This document shows positions 15,136-17,833 of a stretch of 17,833 nucleotides of DNA, piece after piece. Each line of letters opens with the position of its first letter. The first letter of the stretch is position 1. Source of the DNA: GCA-002722245 sp964230605 (lineage in GTDB: Bacteria; Bacteroidota; Bacteroidia; Flavobacteriales_C; GCA-002722245); NCBI GenBank assembly GCA_964230605.1, contig CAXRIN010000082.1, forward strand, positions 1-17,833. Reading direction: 5' to 3'. A model generated the notes under the pieces. That model saw nothing but the letters and a program-made list of their open reading frames with translations. It did no database searches and was not told the DNA's origin. The position numbers were made by a program, and so were the translations under genes.

Positions 15136-16002
15136 ATGACGGCATTTAATCGACTAATTTTAAGAAACAATCTTTTCGATATGAGTAATCTTTTAGAAAT
15201 CATTGAGCAATTAAGAAGTAATCAAGAAGCCTTTAGCTCAAAATTAGGGAAGGTAGAAGATTTAGGATCAAAGGTAAGTAAATCAGTACTTCGAGATTTA
15301 ATTCAAGACGCTCGTGAACTACACGAAGGAACGGTAGTCTTATCTTATATCCTATTCAATGAAGAAGATAATAGTCATAAAGGAGAGCAACTTGAAATTC
15401 CTTTAAATAATCAAGAGTCACAATTGGAAGTTGTGCCTGAGGGACAAGGCCTTACTGAAGAGGAGGAATTGTTAGATGGGCTTGATCAAGCTCTTGAGTT
15501 TACACACCAAGAAATAGAAACAGAGAATTTAGTATCGGAAATTTCTCAAGAAATAAATGAAATTGAAGAGGAATCCGAAGTAGTTGAAAACCCTCAACTT
15601 TCAGAAGAGGAAATTCCAAGTCAAGAAGAATTAACTGGACAATTAGAGCAAGAAATTTCTTCGGTAATATCAAATTTCACCGCAGTGCCAGAGCCTAGTT
15701 ATGAAGCTCCTAAAGGGTTTGAAAATGTTGAAGAGGATAACAGTTTAGCTGCAAAACTAGCAAAACAAAAAATCGAAAATCTTAATAGCGCAATTGGAAT
15801 TAACGAGAAGTTTTTATTTACCAACGAACTTTTTGAAGGGAATACAGAGCAGTTCTTAAAAACAATTGATGATTTAAATAATTGCTCCAATTTAGACGAA
15901 GCAAATTCCAAATTATCAACAATTGCTGAAAAAAGAAATTGGGAATTAGAGGAAGAACCTTTTCAAAAATTACAATCTTTGCTTTTGAGAAAGTACCAAT
16001 AA
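15136..16002 (+). CDS. Acidic hypothetical protein, Bacteroidota-conserved C-terminal domain
   Basis: Unnamed protein, 288 residues from the first ATG or 273 from the ATG at 15181. The shorter form, beginning MSNLLEIIEQLRSNQEAF, is preferred because the extra 15 residues look unlike the rest. It has three parts: an N-terminal helical segment (to about residue 75); a long Glu/Gln-rich, low-complexity acidic linker (about 90-185); and a compact C-terminal domain (about 200-288) opening IENLNSAIGINEKFLFTNEL and containing the pattern LNNCSNLDEA. I recognise that C-terminal pattern from unannotated Bacteroidota proteins, where N-terminus and linker vary. There is no signal peptide, transmembrane segment or catalytic motif. 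It sits between ptrB and tdk, 21 bases before tdk, so shared transcription with tdk and ruvB is likely. Function is unknown; an adaptor role is a guess from the architecture. Confidence 0.8.
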   Translation: MTAFNRLILRNNLFDMSNLLEIIEQLRSNQEAFSSKLGKVEDLGSKVSKSVLRDLIQDARELHEGTVVLSYILFNEEDNSHKGEQLEIPLNNQESQLEVVPEGQGLTEEEELLDGLDQALEFTHQEIETENLVSEISQEINEIEEESEVVENPQLSEEEIPSQEELTGQLEQEISSVISNFTAVPEPSYEAPKGFENVEEDNSLAAKLAKQKIENLNSAIGINEKFLFTNELFEGNTEQFLKTIDDLNNCSNLDEANSKLSTIAEKRNWELEEEPFQKLQSLLLRKYQ

Positions 16003-16023
16003 TTTACCACACATTAATAAAGA

Positions 16024-16581
16024 ATGAGTTCAAAGAAAAAAGGGTCGATTGAGGTAATTACCGGACCAATGTTTTCCGGAAAAACGGAAGAATTAATTAG
16101 AAGAGTTGCGCGCGCAGAAATTGCTCAAATTCCTTACATGCTTTTCAAACCTATGTTTGATACCAGATATTCTGAAAATGAAATCGTTTCGCATGACAAT
16201 AAAAGAATTTCTGCAAAACCTGTAATGGACGCTAAAGAAATTCTTGGACTTTCTGTTGACGCTGAAATTGTTGGAATTGATGAGGCTCAATTCTTTTCTC
16301 AAGAAATTATTGATACTTGTGTTAAACTAGCTAATGGTGGAGTTAGAGTGATTGTTGCAGGTTTAGATATGGATTATCTTTCAAAACCATTTCAACCTAT
16401 TCCTAACTTACTAGGAGTAGCTGATAAAATCACAAAATTAAAAGCCATTTGTATGGAATGTCGCGATGATGCAAGCTTTACGCACAGAATCAACATGACT
16501 GAAGAAAAAAGATTAATGTTGGGTGAAAAGGACGCTTACGAACCTTTATGTCGTTCTTGTTATTCAAAATATCTTAAATAA
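16024..16581 (+). CDS. tdk: Thymidine kinase (type II)
   Basis: Phosphorylates thymidine to dTMP with ATP in the salvage route to dTTP. At 185 residues it is a typical type II enzyme. The P-loop GPMFSGKT covers 14-21, the Walker B/catalytic segment DEAQFF lies at 86-91 (E87 matching the catalytic glutamate of the family), and a structural zinc site is formed by C143-x2-C146 and C176-x2-C179. The thymidine-binding lasso lies between the two cysteine pairs, with the tail YEPLCRSCYSKY normal. It is 21 bases after the acidic hypothetical gene and 8 bases before ruvB, so the three are probably one transcript. Nothing is missing. Confidence 0.97.
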   Translation: MSSKKKGSIEVITGPMFSGKTEELIRRVARAEIAQIPYMLFKPMFDTRYSENEIVSHDNKRISAKPVMDAKEILGLSVDAEIVGIDEAQFFSQEIIDTCVKLANGGVRVIVAGLDMDYLSKPFQPIPNLLGVADKITKLKAICMECRDDASFTHRINMTEEKRLMLGEKDAYEPLCRSCYSKYLK

Positions 16582-16589
16582 AACTTGTA

Positions 16590-17612
16590 ATGAACGATGC
16601 TTTAGATCCATCAGGAGAAAATATGTCGAGCCCAGAAATGGAGTTCGAAAGAGTTCTTCGTCCTAAAGCATTTGAAGATTTCACCGGTCAGAAAAAAGTA
16701 CTTGACAATCTTGCTGTTTTCGTTCAAGCAGCCCTAAAAAGAGAAGAAGCGCTTGATCATGTTTTATTGCATGGCCCACCTGGATTAGGAAAAACTACGC
16801 TGGCAAATATCATCGCCAACGAACTTGGGAGTAATATCAAATTGGTTTCTGGACCAATGTTGGATAAACCTGGAGATTTAGCTGGTTTGCTTACTAATCT
16901 TGCAGAAGGGGATGTTCTTTTTATAGATGAAATTCATCGATTAAGTCCTGTTGTTGAGGAATATTTATACTCAGCAATGGAGGATTACAAAATTGATATC
17001 ATTATTGATTCTGGGCCCAATGCACGCTCGGTTCAAATTGGTTTAGAGCCTTTCACTCTTATCGGTGCAACAACTCGATCTGGATTATTAACCTCTCCTT
17101 TAAGAGCTCGTTTTGGAATTAATTGCCGTTTAGAATATTACGATTCAGAATTACTTCAATTAATTATACTTCGTTCTGCGCATTTATTAAATGTTCCTAT
17201 AGACGAAGATGCTGCTTTCGAAATCTCTCGAAGAAGCCGCGGAACACCTAGAATAGCGAATGCTATTTTAAGAAGAGTTCGTGACTTTGCTGAAATAAAG
17301 GGTGATGGGGTCATTACAATGGCCGTTACAAATCATGCCCTTAAAGCGTTAAACGTTGATGAAAACGGATTAGACGATATGGACATTCGTATCCTTACTA
17401 CCATCATCGATAAATTCAAAGGAGGACCCGTTGGAATTAATACCATTGCAACTGCAGTTGGAGAGGATGCCGGAACTATTGAGGAAGTGTATGAACCTTT
17501 CTTAATAAAAGAAGGATTCATTAACCGTACACAAAGAGGTAGAGAAGTAACTGAACAAGCCTACAAACATCTTGGAATTAACTTCCGTGGTTCACAAGGT
17601 AGTTTGTTTTAA
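16590..17612 (+). CDS. ruvB: Holliday junction branch migration helicase RuvB
   Basis: AAA+ motor that, as a hexamer loaded by RuvA, drives branch migration of Holliday junctions during recombination and fork repair. The 340-residue protein shows Walker A GPPGLGKT (62-69), Walker B DEIH (113-116), the beta-hairpin region contacting RuvA (about 120-150), sensor 1 ATTRSG (160-165), the arginine-finger region PLRARFG (170-176) and the C-terminal winged-helix domain (GLDDMDIRILTTIIDKFKGG onward). The first ATG is accepted because Bacteroidota RuvB proteins commonly begin MN...LDP. An internal ATG at residue 12 is the alternative. It follows tdk by eight bases. ruvA and ruvC are not in the window. 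It converges on the IS110-like gene at the right edge. Confidence 0.97.
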   Translation: MNDALDPSGENMSSPEMEFERVLRPKAFEDFTGQKKVLDNLAVFVQAALKREEALDHVLLHGPPGLGKTTLANIIANELGSNIKLVSGPMLDKPGDLAGLLTNLAEGDVLFIDEIHRLSPVVEEYLYSAMEDYKIDIIIDSGPNARSVQIGLEPFTLIGATTRSGLLTSPLRARFGINCRLEYYDSELLQLIILRSAHLLNVPIDEDAAFEISRRSRGTPRIANAILRRVRDFAEIKGDGVITMAVTNHALKALNVDENGLDDMDIRILTTIIDKFKGGPVGINTIATAVGEDAGTIEEVYEPFLIKEGFINRTQRGREVTEQAYKHLGINFRGSQGSLF

Positions 17613-17638
17613 GCCTAAATCTTTTATCATTCAATTTT

Positions 17639-17703
17639 GTCACCTTGAGCCCGTCGAAAGGTTAATGCCGTTAGATACAATTCTTCGACAAAGCTCAGAA
17701 TGA
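17639..17703. repeat. REP-like imperfect palindrome
   Basis: The left arm carries TTGAGC and GTCGAA (17645-17658) and the right arm TTCGAC and GCTCA (17684-17697). They pair as 6 bp plus 5 bp with a small internal loop (CC against AAA) around a loop of about 25 bases. The words CACCTTGAGCCCGTCGAAAGG and TTCGACAAAGCTCAGAATGA resemble a dispersed palindromic repeat I recognise from many Bacteroidota genomes. It lies between ruvB and the IS110-like gene, and could also act as a bidirectional stem for the two convergent transcripts. Confidence 0.6.
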
Positions 17704-17710
17704 ACTGTGT

Positions 17711-17833
17711 TTAAAAACAAATATTTCTTTGATAATTTTCATCATATTTTTGGTTTGATTTAGCAACAGCAAAAGCTTGCTTGAGCAGTTTGTTTGCAAT
17801 AGCGATTTTAATAACTCTTTCGGGCTTACCTCT
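17711..17833 (-). mobile_element. IS110-family-like transposase, C-terminal end (cut by window edge)
   Basis: Read on the minus strand from the right edge, the open frame gives 40 residues: RGKPERVIKIAIANKLLKQA, then FAVAKSNQKYDENYQRNICF and a TAA at 17713-17711. The string K-P-x-x-V ... A-x-x-N-K-L-L-K-Q-x-F-A-x-A-K-S followed by YDENY is the usual ending of IS110/IS1111 transposases (DEDD catalysis with a C-terminal serine domain) in Bacteroidota. The catalytic domains lie outside the window, so intactness is unknown. It is convergent with ruvB. Confidence 0.75.

Noticed and set aside
17333..17521. Minus-strand ORF within ruvB
   Set aside because: Antisense to the conserved RuvB winged-helix region; composition is that of a shadow frame.

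Overview
The window looks like chromosomal core sequence from a member of the Bacteroidota, most likely Flavobacteriales. The evidence is AT-rich DNA, a Bacteroidota-style gene set (DUF4292 lipoprotein, EnvC-type LytM protein, an extended PurF-like protein, an OpB-type S9 peptidase), little Shine-Dalgarno sequence before starts, and two good matches to the Bacteroidota promoter pattern TTG/TAnnTTTG. No rRNA, tRNA, CRISPR array, phage or defence locus was seen. Genus-level placement is not possible from sequence reading alone.

Layout. Bases 3-125 are the 3' end of a transposase that resembles the IS982 family. Bases 233-7743 carry a tightly packed minus-strand run, read right to left: enoyl-CoA hydratase, Wzx/MATE-like flippase, dUTPase (dut), sugar-nucleotidyltransferase, TPR lipoprotein, DUF4292 lipoprotein and an EnvC-like amidase activator with a degenerate LytM site. 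Most of these act at the cell envelope. Bases 7744-7994 are the richest non-coding stretch. They hold a clear intrinsic terminator for the upstream PurF-like gene, a short AACTTTGAAC repeat, and an unexplained nest of hairpins (7806-7901) whose wobble pairs favour a plus-strand RNA.

Bases 7995-11403 hold two further minus-strand genes, a 633-residue amidophosphoribosyltransferase-like protein and a PBP4-type D-Ala-D-Ala carboxypeptidase (dacB). From 11553 the genes are mainly on the plus strand: an FAD-dependent amine/amino-acid oxidoreductase, a small convergent coiled-coil ORF on the minus strand, oligopeptidase B (ptrB), an acidic Bacteroidota-type hypothetical protein, thymidine kinase (tdk) and the Holliday-junction motor ruvB. 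The window ends with a REP-like palindrome and the C-terminal end of an IS110-like transposase on the minus strand.

How the genes fit together. The long minus-strand run reads as an envelope-building unit (undecaprenyl-linked export, sugar activation, lipoproteins, septal amidase activation), with dacB nearby also acting on peptidoglycan. dut and tdk both feed dTTP supply but lie in separate transcription units. I do not see a complete novel system. The best candidate for something undescribed is the structured element at 7806-7901, followed by an IS-end-like sequence stranded at 11510-11524.
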